Source: Candidatus Hadarchaeales archaeon
Lineage (GTDB): Archaea; Hadarchaeota; Hadarchaeia; Hadarchaeales; WYZ-LMO6
Assembly (NCBI GenBank): GCA_038736355.1
Contig: JAVYML010000002.1
Span: 376,074-440,073, forward strand
Direction: 5' to 3'
Length of the DNA: 64,000 nt
This document shows, piece by piece, positions 35,208 to 43,085 of the stretch. How positions within the stretch are numbered: the stretch's first letter is position 1; each line of letters begins with the position of its first letter. The notes below the pieces were generated by a model that saw nothing but the letters and a program-made list of their open reading frames with translations, was not told where the DNA came from and made no database searches. Made by a program: the position numbers and the translations under genes.

Positions 35208-36140
35208 ATGTACAGGTTCTTTCTTCTTCCTTTAATTTTCTTCCTTTTCTTGGTCCCGGTGGAGGCCGCAGAACTGAACGTAGAGAACCTCCAACTTCAT
35301 TTGGAATTCACTTCCCAAGCCAGAGTTCTCGTGGAAGCTTCGGCCTTTTTCCAGAGTGATCAGATCCTTCCCCACCTTCAGCTGGAACTCCAGGCCCTTT
35401 CTTCGGATTCTTCCTTGAAGGCAACGCTTAGGGGAGAAATGAAGGGATTGCCGGAGGAGTTGGAGAATCTGCTCCTCTCCTTCTCCCCTCAATTCCTCAA
35501 TATTTTTCTTTCCCAGTACGAGGGTAAGACCCTGCGGGAGATAAGGGAAGGCTCCGGAGGTCTTCCCGCCATAGAGCTCAGGGACTTGGAGTTTCTTCCC
35601 GAAATAGAAAACTTGGTGTTGAAAGAAATAGAGATCAGGGAATTGAGGGGACTTCATCCCGGTGTAGAGTTTTCCCTTTTCTTGGTACTGAAAGGGGTGA
35701 GGAGGGAATATCTCCCCTTGAGTTTTTGGCTTTCACTAAAAAATGCAGAAGATGGAGCCTTCCTTCATCTACGTGCTGAGTCCGGTCTTCCGCATGAAAG
35801 AAATCGTGTGGTGTTGAATTCCCTCCCCTTGGGGAGGTTTTTGAAAGGGATTTCCCCAGGAAACTTCCTTTTGACCCTCAAAATACCCGAAGGGGCAGAG
35901 ATTTCAGGCCTGCCTGAGGGTTTCGAGAACGAGGGAGGTGTTTACGTTTTTTCTGGGGAGAACATGGAACTGTTTCAAACTTTGGTCAGCGAACTGGAGG
36001 GAACTGGCCTCTATTACGAATATTTCCCCCCCTCTTCCTCCCTTCCCATCCTTCCCCTCGTGGTGCTTGCTTTGGTGGTTCTTGCTTCTTTCCTTTTCCT
36101 CAAAAGTTTTATACTCCCTAGAAAGAATGTGAAAATATGA
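35208..36140 (+). CDS. Exported membrane-anchored protein, function unknown
   Basis: 310 residues. [19 protein letters not shown] is a clear signal peptide, followed by a large outside domain rich in Leu, Glu and beta-strand patterns, and a C-terminal helix ([20 protein letters not shown]) with a basic cytoplasmic tail (ILPRKNVKI). This is a surface protein anchored by a single pass. No known domain is recognised. The stop overlaps the desulfoferrodoxin gene by 4 bases. Confidence 0.7.
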   Translation: MYRFFLLPLIFFLFLVPVEAAELNVENLQLHLEFTSQARVLVEASAFFQSDQILPHLQLELQALSSDSSLKATLRGEMKGLPEELENLLLSFSPQFLNIFLSQYEGKTLREIREGSGGLPAIELRDLEFLPEIENLVLKEIEIRELRGLHPGVEFSLFLVLKGVRREYLPLSFWLSLKNAEDGAFLHLRAESGLPHERNRVVLNSLPLGRFLKGISPGNFLLTLKIPEGAEISGLPEGFENEGGVYVFSGENMELFQTLVSELEGTGLYYEYFPPSSSLPILPLVVLALVVLASFLFLKSFILPRKNVKI

Positions 36141-36517
36141 CAGAGAGAAAGCAAATTTATAGGTGCAACATTTGTGGCAACATCGTGATGGTATTACATG
36201 CGGGTAAGGGACAGCTGGTTTGTTGCGGCCAACCCATGGAGCTCCTGCAAGAGAGAACAGAGGAAGTGGGGAGAGAAAAACATGTGCCGGTGATCGAGAC
36301 CAAGGAAAGGGGGGTAAAGGTGAAGGTGGGTTCGGTGCCACATCCGATGGAGGAGAAGCATTATATCGAATGGGTGGAAGTGGAAGGAGAAGGTCTTCTC
36401 TGCCTAAAGTTCCTCCAACCTGGTGAGGCACCTGAAGCCGACTTCCAAGTGAGGGCCACCAAGGCTAGGGAGTACTGCAATGTTCATGGTCTCTGGAAGG
36501 GCGAGCGGAAAGAATGA
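36137..36517 (+). CDS. dfx: Desulfoferrodoxin (superoxide reductase, 2Fe-SOR)
   Basis: A 126-residue desulfoferrodoxin. The N-terminal desulforedoxin-type centre is [10 protein letters not shown]...LVCCGQPM (FeCys4). The catalytic centre uses [25 protein letters not shown] and [11 protein letters not shown] (four His and one Cys). It reduces superoxide to hydrogen peroxide without producing O2, a common defence of anaerobes. It is translationally coupled to the exported protein upstream and the zinc protein downstream. Confidence 0.96.
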   Translation: MTERKQIYRCNICGNIVMVLHAGKGQLVCCGQPMELLQERTEEVGREKHVPVIETKERGVKVKVGSVPHPMEEKHYIEWVEVEGEGLLCLKFLQPGEAPEADFQVRATKAREYCNVHGLWKGERKE

Positions 36518-36780
36518 TAGATGTCTGTCCTGGGATAAGGAAGCTGATAGAACCACAGATAGTGGTAAGGACTTGCCCGGCTTGTGGTGAGGAAGTGGAG
36601 TTCTTCGAATACGAAATCGAAACCAAGTGTCCCAAGTGTGGAAAGAAGGTTCACAGGGAGGCTTCTCCCTCTTGCGTGGTCTGGTGCAAGTATGCGGAAA
36701 AATGTCTGGAAGATTTGGAGAAAAGGAAGATGGTTCCACCTTCTAGGATAGAGGAACTCCGGAAGCTGATAAGACGTTAG
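36514..36780 (+). CDS. Small zinc-ribbon protein, function unknown
   Basis: 88 residues with [26 protein letters not shown], a two-CxxC zinc ribbon, then [11 protein letters not shown], a second cysteine group, and a helical tail. The same layout occurs in small proteins next to redox or HD-type enzymes in anaerobes, without known function. It starts inside the desulfoferrodoxin stop (ATGA), implying shared expression and perhaps a redox link. Confidence 0.7.
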   Translation: MIDVCPGIRKLIEPQIVVRTCPACGEEVEFFEYEIETKCPKCGKKVHREASPSCVVWCKYAEKCLEDLEKRKMVPPSRIEELRKLIRR

Positions 36781-36817
36781 GACTACTTTTTAGGTTCCGG
36801 GTGTAGAGAAATCTGAA

Positions 36818-38722
36818 ATGGCGACCCTGCTCGAAAGGATAGTACGAAAACACTTGGTGGAAGGAAGACCCTGTCCGGGTGAGGAAGTGGCGATAAAGGT
36901 GGATCAGACCCTCACCCAGGATGCGACGGGTACTTTGGCCTATCTGGAGTTCGAGGCGCTGGGCCTTTCTAGGGTTCGGACAGAACTGAGTGTGAGTTAT
37001 GTGGATCATAATACCCTCCAGACCGATTTCAGGAACGCCGACGACCACCGTTACCTACTCTCCGTGGCCAAAAGGTACGGGATTTACTTCTCCCCCCCAG
37101 GTAATGGTATCTGCCACCAACTACATCTGGAACGCTTTGCTTCTCCCGGAAAGACCCTGTTGGGCTCCGACAGTCATACTCCAACGGCTGGAGCGATAGG
37201 TTGTTTGGGGATGGGGGCGGGGGGATTGGACGTGGCTTTGGCCATGGCCGGTTTGCCCTACTCTTTCACCTATCCCGAGGTGCTTGGATTCAGGCTGTCC
37301 GGCGAGCTCCCTGAATGGGTATCCGCCAAGGACCTGGCTTTGGAGGTCCTCAGGAGACTGGGGGTGAGAGGGGGTAGGGGTAAGGCGCTCGAATATTTTG
37401 GTCCAGGGTTAAGGGGACTGAGTGTACCCGAGAGGGCCACCGTGGCCAACTTGGGTACGGAGACAGGTGCCACCACCAGCCTCTTTCCCAGCGATGCAAT
37501 TACCAAACATTTCCTCAGGGCCCAAGGAAGGGAAGAGGATTGGGTATACCTTCCCGAGGAAGGAGGGTATGAGGAGGTGGAGGAAGTAGAGCTCGAGAGG
37601 TTGGAACCGCTCGTAGCCCTCCCCCATAGTCCTGGCAACGTAAAGCCAGTGAGGGAGGTGGAGGGTGAGGAAATACACCAAGTGGTGATAGGTTCCTGTA
37701 CCAATTCCTCGCTCAGGGATCTGAAGGTAGTAGCCCACATCCTGAAGGGAAAAAAGGTGGCAGAAGGGGTGGATTTGCTCATAAGTCCTGGTTCCCGACA
37801 GGTGGTGGAGCATCTGGTGAAGAGCGGAGAGATGAGATATCTCCTTCAAGCAGGTGCTAGGATTTTGGAATGTGCCTGCGGCCCTTGTATAGGGATGGGA
37901 GGTGCCCCCCCCTCCGGCGCAGCTTCCCTCAGGACCTTCAACCGCAACTTCGAAGGTAGAAGCGGAACTCCAGATGCCAGAGTTTTCTTGGTGAGCCCGG
38001 AAGTGGCAGCCGCTTCTGCCCTCAAGGGAAAGCTCACGGACCCTCGCGGAATGGGTAAATATCCTAGGGTGAGAATGCCTGGACGTTTCCTTTCCTCCGG
38101 ATTTTTCGTTCGTCCCCTTCCCCAAGAAGAGGCGGAGAGGGTGGAAGTGGTGAGGGGGCCAAACATTCGCCCCCTTCCCGAGTTCTCTCCGCTCCCCCTA
38201 GTAGTGGAGGGAAAAATTCTGCTGAAGGTGGGGGATGACGTCAGCACCGACCACATCCTTCCGGCAGGCTCAGAGGTTCTTCCCCTCAGGAGCAACATAC
38301 CAGAGCTGGCCAAGTATACCTTTTCGCGCCTTGATCCCACCTTTTATCAAAGGGCTAAACAGGAAGGAGGAGGTTTCGTGGTAGGAGGGGAGAACTATGG
38401 ACAGGGATCCAGCAGGGAACACGCAGCCCTTGTTTTGAGGTATTTGGGAGTGAGGGCAGTTCTGGCGAAGTCCTTTGCCCGTATTCACCTCGACAACTTG
38501 ATCAATTTCGGAATCCTCCCTCTGGTTCTTGATTCCTCTCAGTACGAGAGACTGAAGGAAGGGGAAATGCTCAGGTTGGAAACGGGAGACTTGCGGAAAG
38601 TCGTGGTGAGGTGGAAGGAAGGGGAAATGGTTCTCTCCTCCCTCCTCTCTGAGAAGGAAGGAGAAATGGTGAGGATGGGTGGGAAGCTGGCTTGGGCAAG
38701 GAAAATCCTCGGAAGAGATTAA
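36818..38722 (+). CDS. Aconitate hydratase (single-chain, archaeal/bacterial short form)
   Basis: 634 residues including both the Fe-S part and the swivel domain, unlike two-subunit homoaconitases. Seen: KVDQTLTQDATG, YVDHNTLQTDF, LLGSDSHTPTAGAIGCLGMGAGG, GSCTNSSLRDL (first cluster cysteine), ECACGPCIGMGGAPPSGAASL (the other two cysteines), DVSTDHILPAGSEVLPLRSN, and NYGQGSSREHAALVLRYLG. It isomerises citrate and isocitrate; a role on related C6/C7 acids is less likely. Start ATG 36818. The chain lies 37 bases after the zinc-ribbon gene. Confidence 0.92.
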   Translation: MATLLERIVRKHLVEGRPCPGEEVAIKVDQTLTQDATGTLAYLEFEALGLSRVRTELSVSYVDHNTLQTDFRNADDHRYLLSVAKRYGIYFSPPGNGICHQLHLERFASPGKTLLGSDSHTPTAGAIGCLGMGAGGLDVALAMAGLPYSFTYPEVLGFRLSGELPEWVSAKDLALEVLRRLGVRGGRGKALEYFGPGLRGLSVPERATVANLGTETGATTSLFPSDAITKHFLRAQGREEDWVYLPEEGGYEEVEEVELERLEPLVALPHSPGNVKPVREVEGEEIHQVVIGSCTNSSLRDLKVVAHILKGKKVAEGVDLLISPGSRQVVEHLVKSGEMRYLLQAGARILECACGPCIGMGGAPPSGAASLRTFNRNFEGRSGTPDARVFLVSPEVAAASALKGKLTDPRGMGKYPRVRMPGRFLSSGFFVRPLPQEEAERVEVVRGPNIRPLPEFSPLPLVVEGKILLKVGDDVSTDHILPAGSEVLPLRSNIPELAKYTFSRLDPTFYQRAKQEGGGFVVGGENYGQGSSREHAALVLRYLGVRAVLAKSFARIHLDNLINFGILPLVLDSSQYERLKEGEMLRLETGDLRKVVVRWKEGEMVLSSLLSEKEGEMVRMGGKLAWARKILGRD

Positions 38723-38730
38723 TTGGGTAC

Positions 38731-38761
38731 CGGGGCTTGTCCCCGTTCGTCCTGATTTTTT
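38731..38761 (+). terminator. Hairpin followed by a T run after aconitase
   Basis: CGGGG-CTTGT-CCCCG (38731-38745) is followed by TTCGTCCTGA and six Ts (38756-38761), just after the aconitase stop. This looks like a terminator, though archaeal termination depends mostly on T runs and the distance here is a little long. Confidence 0.35.
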
Positions 38762-38877
38762 CAAAATCCCTTGAAGAGCTTCAGCCCGCGGTTTTTGCCA
38801 ACGATCCCTAGTCCACACATCCATCCTTGCCTCCCCCTTATAGCTAAAAGGTTCCCTCGCAGAGAAAGCATGAGGGC

Positions 38878-39279
38878 TTGATCTACGTCATCCAAAAACA
38901 TAGGGCGAGGCGTCTCCACTACGACCTCAGGCTAGAGATGGATGGCGTGCTGAAGAGTTGGGCAGTTCCCAAGGAGCCACCCCTGGAAGAAGGAATAAAG
39001 AGGTTAGCCGTGCAGGTGGAGGATCATCCCCTTGGTTATGAAAATTTTGAGGGTATCATCCCCGAGGGACAGTATGGGGCTGGAGAAGTGGAAATTTGGG
39101 ATAAGGGGGAATACGTGTTAAAGGAGAGGAGAGAGGATAGGCTAGTCTTCGAACTGAAGGGAAAGAAGCTGAAAGGAACCTATTGCTTGCTGAGGTTCAA
39201 GAAGGGGGAACCAAAGAATTGGTTGTTTTTCAAAATCAAGACCCCAAAACTTGAAGAAAAAGAAAAAGGGAAAAGATAG
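38878..39279 (+). CDS. Stand-alone LigD-type 3'-phosphoesterase (NHEJ 3' end-processing)
   Basis: A 133-residue protein equal to the phosphoesterase domain of bacterial LigD: VIQKHRARRLHYDLRLEMDGVLKSW, WAVPKEPPLEEGIKRLAVQVEDHPLGYENFEG, IIPEGQYGAGEVEIWDKGEY, with the catalytic His in RRLHYDLRLE. The enzyme removes 3'-phosphates or terminal ribonucleotides before end joining. Stand-alone forms are known in archaea. Start TTG 38878; a TATA-like CTTATAGC about 35 bases upstream is consistent. The LigD-type polymerase lies at 23268, not beside it. No Ku or ligase here. Confidence 0.88.
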   Translation: MIYVIQKHRARRLHYDLRLEMDGVLKSWAVPKEPPLEEGIKRLAVQVEDHPLGYENFEGIIPEGQYGAGEVEIWDKGEYVLKERREDRLVFELKGKKLKGTYCLLRFKKGEPKNWLFFKIKTPKLEEKEKGKR

Positions 39280-39304
39280 GGCGGGAACGAAGGTTGTTCC
39301 TTCC

Positions 39305-39463
39305 CTATCTCCTGCGGCGCCTATCCCAGCACTCTCTGCAGTAGACGGGCCTACCCTCCGTCGGCTTGAAGGGAACTTCACACTCCCTTCCGCAATCGGA
39401 GCACACGGCCTTGTGCATCTCCCTAGGCCTGAAGCCCCGACGCATGCCCCTGCTCACGTCCAT
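39305..39463 (-). CDS. Small CxxC-x17-CxxC zinc-ribbon protein (52 aa)
   Basis: Encoded from ATG 39463 to TAG 39305-39307. It reads MDVSRGMRRGFRPREMHKAV, then CSDCGRECEVPFKPTEGRPV and YCRECWDRR. Two CxxC pairs with the PFKPTEGRPVYC signature mark a widespread tiny zinc-ribbon family of unknown function found in bacteria and archaea. A strong AAAGGAGG site lies seven bases upstream, and a structured leader of about 90 bases precedes it. Probably nucleic-acid or ribosome related, by analogy only. Confidence 0.85.
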   Translation of the reverse strand: MDVSRGMRRGFRPREMHKAVCSDCGRECEVPFKPTEGRPVYCRECWDRRRRR

Positions 39464-39487
39464 TTCCTAACCTCCTTTCGTTTTTTT

Positions 39488-39553
39488 GGATATACCACCA
39501 AGAAACTCTCGTTTCTCGGTTTCTCCTGGACAAGTCCAGAAGACGGTATATCC
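39488..39553 (-). ncRNA. Structured 5' leader (three-way junction) of the zinc-ribbon gene, candidate cis-regulatory RNA
   Basis: On the reverse strand the outer arms GGATATACC (39545-39553) and GGTATATCC (39488-39496) pair over 9 bp. Between them lie two hairpins: CTGGA/TCCAG with a four-base loop and AGAAAC/GTTTCT. A TATA-like TTTTTTATAC (39575-39584, reverse) is about 26 bases before the first arm, so the transcript should start exactly at the outer stem. A poly-A stretch and the ribosome-binding site follow. A regulatory role is inferred from structure. Confidence 0.45.
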
Positions 39554-39574
39554 GCGTTTCTCTCGTAGGACCAG

Positions 39575-39584
39575 TATAAAAAAG
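39575..39584 (-). promoter_or_regulatory. TATA box for the structured leader
   Basis: Reverse strand TTTTTTATAC, centred 26 bases before 39553, where the first arm of the leader structure begins. Confidence 0.5.
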
Positions 39585-39696
39585 TATCAGTGGGCAGGGG
39601 TACCCTTCTTCCCCCCTTTGGAGCAGTACACCCGCTTTAGAGGACTTCAGCCCCAAGCAGAAACATGAAAACTCTAGAGAGTGTCCGTTCGCGCTC

Positions 39697-40482
39697 TCAT
39701 CCCTTTAGCTCCTTGATTCTCTTCACCAGCGCGGGGAGGATTTCTCCCACCTTTCCACGTAAGGAGAGATCGGAGAGAGGTGTGAGGGGGGTGGGTTCCA
39801 GATTTACCTCAACCAACAAAGCACCCTTTTCTTTGGCCAAACGGGGAAGATGGGCGAAGGGATAGACCACCGCCGAAGTACCGCATACCAGCGCGAGGTC
39901 ACACTTCCTTACCTCTTCCAGGCTCTCTTCCATCACATCTTCGGGAATGGGTTCCCCAAAATAGACCACATCGGACTTCAGCGGTCCTCCGCATCTGCAC
40001 CTTGGTGGAAGTTCCCCCCTTTCCCTCATACCCTTCAAGTCAAATTCTTTCCTGGAATACCTAGTACCGCACCTTGGACATCTGAGCTTGAAGGCGTTGC
40101 CGTGATATTCCAGTACCCTCTTGTTCCCGGCCTTACGGTGCAGGTCATCTATGTTTTGGGTGATCACGCACTTGAGGATTCCTATTTCCTCCAGCTCGGC
40201 TAAAGCAAGGTGTCCAGGATTGGGAGAGTAAGAGTCCAGGTCCCCGAAGGGAGAGGGTCTGCTCAAGACTTCCTCCCAGTATGCCTTGGGATCGGAAAGG
40301 AACTTGGGGTAGAGCAGATAGGCCCTAGCCTCTTCTTCGGGGTACTTGGTCCAGATTCCGGAGGGTCCTCTGAAATCCGGAATCCCCGACTCCGTGGACA
40401 TTCCAGCCCCGGTGAGGGCAATGGCATAACGGGAGGAAAGTAGGAGCCGGGCACCCCTCCTGAGCAGTTCCTCCTGCCCCAA
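39697..40482 (-). CDS. Sir2-family NAD-dependent protein deacylase
   Basis: 261 residues. YAIALTGAGMSTESGIPDFRG and TQNIDDLHRKAG provide the NAD pocket and catalytic path; EYHGNAFKLRCPRCG carries the catalytic His and first zinc cysteines, and PPRCRCGGPLKSDVVYFGEP the others. Sir2 enzymes remove acetyl or longer acyl groups from lysine, in archaea for example from chromatin protein Alba. TTG 40482 is the likely start, 30 bases from a TATA-like AAGTATATAG (reverse, 40511-40520). Divergent from the XRE-CBS regulator. Confidence 0.93.
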   Translation of the reverse strand: MGQEELLRRGARLLLSSRYAIALTGAGMSTESGIPDFRGPSGIWTKYPEEEARAYLLYPKFLSDPKAYWEEVLSRPSPFGDLDSYSPNPGHLALAELEEIGILKCVITQNIDDLHRKAGNKRVLEYHGNAFKLRCPRCGTRYSRKEFDLKGMRERGELPPRCRCGGPLKSDVVYFGEPIPEDVMEESLEEVRKCDLALVCGTSAVVYPFAHLPRLAKEKGALLVEVNLEPTPLTPLSDLSLRGKVGEILPALVKRIKELKG

Positions 40483-40548
40483 AGCGATCTCCCGGATTTT
40501 TCGGGAGAATTCTATATACTTTTGCTCCTTAAAATAACTGATAGGAAT

Positions 40549-41124
40549 ATGAGAATCCTTAGGCCTTCAGAGCTAAGGACGTTGCGTCTTGAGAAGGGTT
40601 TGACCCAGGCCAAATTGGCTGAGCTCACCGGTCTTACCCAAGCCTATATTGCGAAAATAGAAGCGGGAAAAGCCGACCCAAGATTTTCCACTTTAGAGAA
40701 GCTTTCTTCCGTGCTCCTCCGAACGGAGGAAGAACCCCTGCTTAGGGCAGGAGAGATGATGACTTCCCCCGTGCTCTATGTGAGACCCTCCGATTCCCTC
40801 GAAAAGGCGATCAAACTCATGGGAGCCAAAGGTATTTCCCAGCTCCCCGTGCTGGAGGAGGGAGTGCAAGTGGGTTCTCTCTCGGAGGCGGACGTAGTGC
40901 GGAAGGTGGCAGAGGGGGAAGGTAAGGAGCTCTTGAAGAAAAAGGTTGGAGAGGTAATGGGTGGGCCCTTTCCCGTGGTAGGACCAGAGCTCCCTGCCCC
41001 CGCCATTCTCTCAATGCTGGAACATGCACCCGCTGTTTTGGTGGTGGAAAGGGGGAAAGTGAAGGGGATCGTCACCAAAGCTGATGTTTTAAGGGCCCTA
41101 GTGGAAAGGGCGGAAGCCAAATAA
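40549..41124 (+). CDS. XRE-type helix-turn-helix regulator with two CBS domains
   Basis: About 191 residues. The N-terminal domain is a classical XRE helix-turn-helix (LRTLRLEKGLTQAKLAELTGLTQAYIAKIEAGKADPRFSTLEKLSSVL). Two CBS repeats follow: MMTSPVLYVRPSDSLEKAIKLM...ISQLPVLEEG and VVGPELPAPAILSMLEHAPAVLVVERGKVKGIVTKADVLRAL. CBS pairs bind adenine nucleotides or related ligands and would adjust DNA binding to energy state. ATG 40549 is chosen. The same architecture is widespread in euryarchaea. Target genes unknown; divergent from sir2. Confidence 0.9.
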   Translation: MRILRPSELRTLRLEKGLTQAKLAELTGLTQAYIAKIEAGKADPRFSTLEKLSSVLLRTEEEPLLRAGEMMTSPVLYVRPSDSLEKAIKLMGAKGISQLPVLEEGVQVGSLSEADVVRKVAEGEGKELLKKKVGEVMGGPFPVVGPELPAPAILSMLEHAPAVLVVERGKVKGIVTKADVLRALVERAEAK

Positions 41125-41152
41125 AGTCGAGCAACAACTTCTTATAGGAAAA

Positions 41153-41713
41153 ATGGGTGAAAGAGCGCTCCATATAGGTCTCCTGCTTCTCTCTTTAGCA
41201 CTCTCGGTGGGTCCCTTTCTGGTGGCCTTTGCCTCGGAGAGCTGGGATGTACGTTCCACCTTGTTGGGAGATCTTGGACCCTTTGAGGAACTGACTTCGG
41301 AAGGTAAGGAGCCGAAGATGGAGACGGGGGACACCACCTTTCTTGCCCCCGTGACCAGAGAAAATGATCTACCTACCCTGCTTTCGTGCGTCACCCTCGC
41401 CAACTCCTATTCCTTCAAGTTGGGGGTAAGGGAAATTTCCTTAAAGATCTTCTGCTCGGAGGATGGTTTTGAGGTGGGAAGGGGAAGGCTGGAGGAAGCC
41501 GTAGTGGTTGGGCCAGCGTCGAGGGAGAACCTGAAAATTTTGTTGACTTTCACATCCGAAGGCTCCCGTCACCTCTTGGAAAGGCACGTGGTTGGTTCTT
41601 ACCTCCAGGTACGCTTGGATCTGAAGGGGGACTTCACGCTGGACATTTACGGTTTGGAGATCAAGGCGCGCGTGGAGGATTCGATAGAGCTCTATCAGGA
41701 GGTGGAGGGATGA
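41153..41713 (+). CDS. Membrane-anchored protein with LEA14-like extracellular domain, function unknown
   Basis: 186 residues. One N-terminal hydrophobic helix (ALHIGLLLLSLALSVGPFLVAFA) is followed by a beta-rich domain with ENLKILLTFTSEGSRHLLERHV and LKGDFTLDIYGLEIKARV, resembling the strand pattern of LEA14/WHy domains. No catalytic motif. Its stop overlaps the next membrane protein gene by 4 bases, so the two are surely an operon. Confidence 0.6.
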   Translation: MGERALHIGLLLLSLALSVGPFLVAFASESWDVRSTLLGDLGPFEELTSEGKEPKMETGDTTFLAPVTRENDLPTLLSCVTLANSYSFKLGVREISLKIFCSEDGFEVGRGRLEEAVVVGPASRENLKILLTFTSEGSRHLLERHVVGSYLQVRLDLKGDFTLDIYGLEIKARVEDSIELYQEVEG

Positions 41714-42294
41714 AATCCTCCTCGAGAGTTGGTAGAAGGAGTATGAACTGGTTTGGACTCGTGGCTGGACCCCTCATGATCCTCCTTCCCTTCTTGGGTT
41801 TTTGGTGGAACTTGAGGATCGGTATGGGAGCTGTGGATCTCTCCTTCTCCCCCTTCAACTTCAGGCTGATGGCACTAGAACAACCCATCTCCTCCCCGCT
41901 GATAAGGTTCATATGTTTGGGGGCCACCCTTACCCTTGTCATCTCAGGGATCTTCCTTATTCTGGCTTCCCTCTACCCCAAGAGGTGGTGGTCGAGGAGG
42001 CTGCTGAAGTTCGGGGCCACCAAGCTGCTCTGGATGTGGGTAAGCTTCCTCGTCCTGCTCTTGGCACTTTCCTTGCTGGGCAACTTCCTTGCAGGAAAGG
42101 TCCCCGAACTGCGGGGCTTCAGCCTGCCCTACCTCTCGGGAAGCTCCACCGCCGTGCTGGAGATGGAGAACACGACCATCACCCTTCCGCTCAGAATGTC
42201 CTTGGGCTGGCCCTTCTTCTTTGCCCTCGTTCCGGCGGTGCTGGGTGTACTGGCAAGGATTTACCACCGCAGGTTCTCATCTCCTGAGGAGTGA
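41710..42294 (+). CDS. Multi-pass membrane protein, function unknown
   Basis: 194 residues with about four helices: FGLVAGPLMILLPFLGFWW, LIRFICLGATLTLVISGIFLILA, LWMWVSFLVLLLALSLLGNFL and LGWPFFFALVPAVLGVLARIY. The segment between helices three and four (PELRGFSLPYLSGSSTAVLEM) is outside. No family recognised. Coupled with the LEA14-like gene; convergent with the second ABC importer. Confidence 0.6.
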   Translation: MKSSSRVGRRSMNWFGLVAGPLMILLPFLGFWWNLRIGMGAVDLSFSPFNFRLMALEQPISSPLIRFICLGATLTLVISGIFLILASLYPKRWWSRRLLKFGATKLLWMWVSFLVLLLALSLLGNFLAGKVPELRGFSLPYLSGSSTAVLEMENTTITLPLRMSLGWPFFFALVPAVLGVLARIYHRRFSSPEE

Positions 42295-42335
42295 GCTGCG
42301 GAGGGCGAAAAGCACGGCACACGGAAACCCATGCC

Positions 42336-43085
42336 TCACGCGGGCACGATTATCCTGTGTGTGGGCAGCACGAGCATTCTCACCCCGTATACCTTGAGGA
42401 GGTTTCCCGGAGTCAATACTTCCTCCGGGCTACCCAAGGCAAAGACCCTGCCTCCTTTTAACATGAGGACTTTATCCGAAACCCTGTAAGCATGGGTCAG
42501 GTCATGGGTGGCCAAAACAAGGCAAAGACCATGGGAGCGCAGTTCTTCCAGCAGCTCCAGGGTCTCCAGCTGATGTTTGGGGTCTAGGTTTGCCGTGGGC
42601 TCGTCTAGCAACAGGATTTCTGGATCCCCAGCCAGTGCCCTGGCTAAGTACACCCTCTGGAGTTCCCCCCCGCTGAGTTCCTCCAGCGTTCTTCCTGCCA
42701 ACCGCAGTGCTCCCACCTTCCGAAGGCTCTCGTAGGCTTTTTTCTCGTCCTCTCTGGAAGGCGCCCATTTCATGTATGGCCTTCTACCGGTCAGCACGAA
42801 GTCGAAGACCGTGAGCATCCCAGTGGGCAGAGTTTTTTGGGGTACCATTCCCATTCTCCTCGCCACCTCCCTCCTGGGCATCTCCTCCACCGCTCTCCCG
42901 TCCAAGAACACCACTCCCCTGTGGGGTCTCAGCACTCCATCGATTACCTTAAGGAGGGTGGTTTTTCCCGCCCCGTTGGGTCCCACCAGCGAGAGGATTT
43001 CACCTGCCCCCACCTCCAGCGAGACTCCCTCTAGGGCCCTGAAGCTCCGGTAGAGGACACTCACCCCCTTTACTCTAATATCCAC
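42336..43085 (-). CDS. ABC transporter ATP-binding protein, second FecCD-type importer
   Basis: Walker A LVGPNGAGKTTLL, signature ELSGGELQR, Walker B EILLLDEPTANLD and H-loop LATHDLTHA in about 250 residues. It couples ATP hydrolysis to import through the permease at 43075. GTG 43085 has a GGAAGG site at suitable spacing; GTG 43100 is an alternative. Last gene of the FmdE-binding protein-permease-ATPase operon next to CooT and CooC, so nickel or a nickel chelate is a plausible cargo. Confidence 0.93.
   Translation of the reverse strand: MDIRVKGVSVLYRSFRALEGVSLEVGAGEILSLVGPNGAGKTTLLKVIDGVLRPHRGVVFLDGRAVEEMPRREVARRMGMVPQKTLPTGMLTVFDFVLTGRRPYMKWAPSREDEKKAYESLRKVGALRLAGRTLEELSGGELQRVYLARALAGDPEILLLDEPTANLDPKHQLETLELLEELRSHGLCLVLATHDLTHAYRVSDKVLMLKGGRVFALGSPEEVLTPGNLLKVYGVRMLVLPTHRIIVPA

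Noticed and set aside
38270-38824. 184-residue reverse frame starting MDVWTRDRWQKPRAEALQGI with a good ribosome-binding site
   Set aside because: The first 40 residues look protein-like, but the frame then runs antisense through aconitase with shadow composition. At best a remnant of a lost gene.
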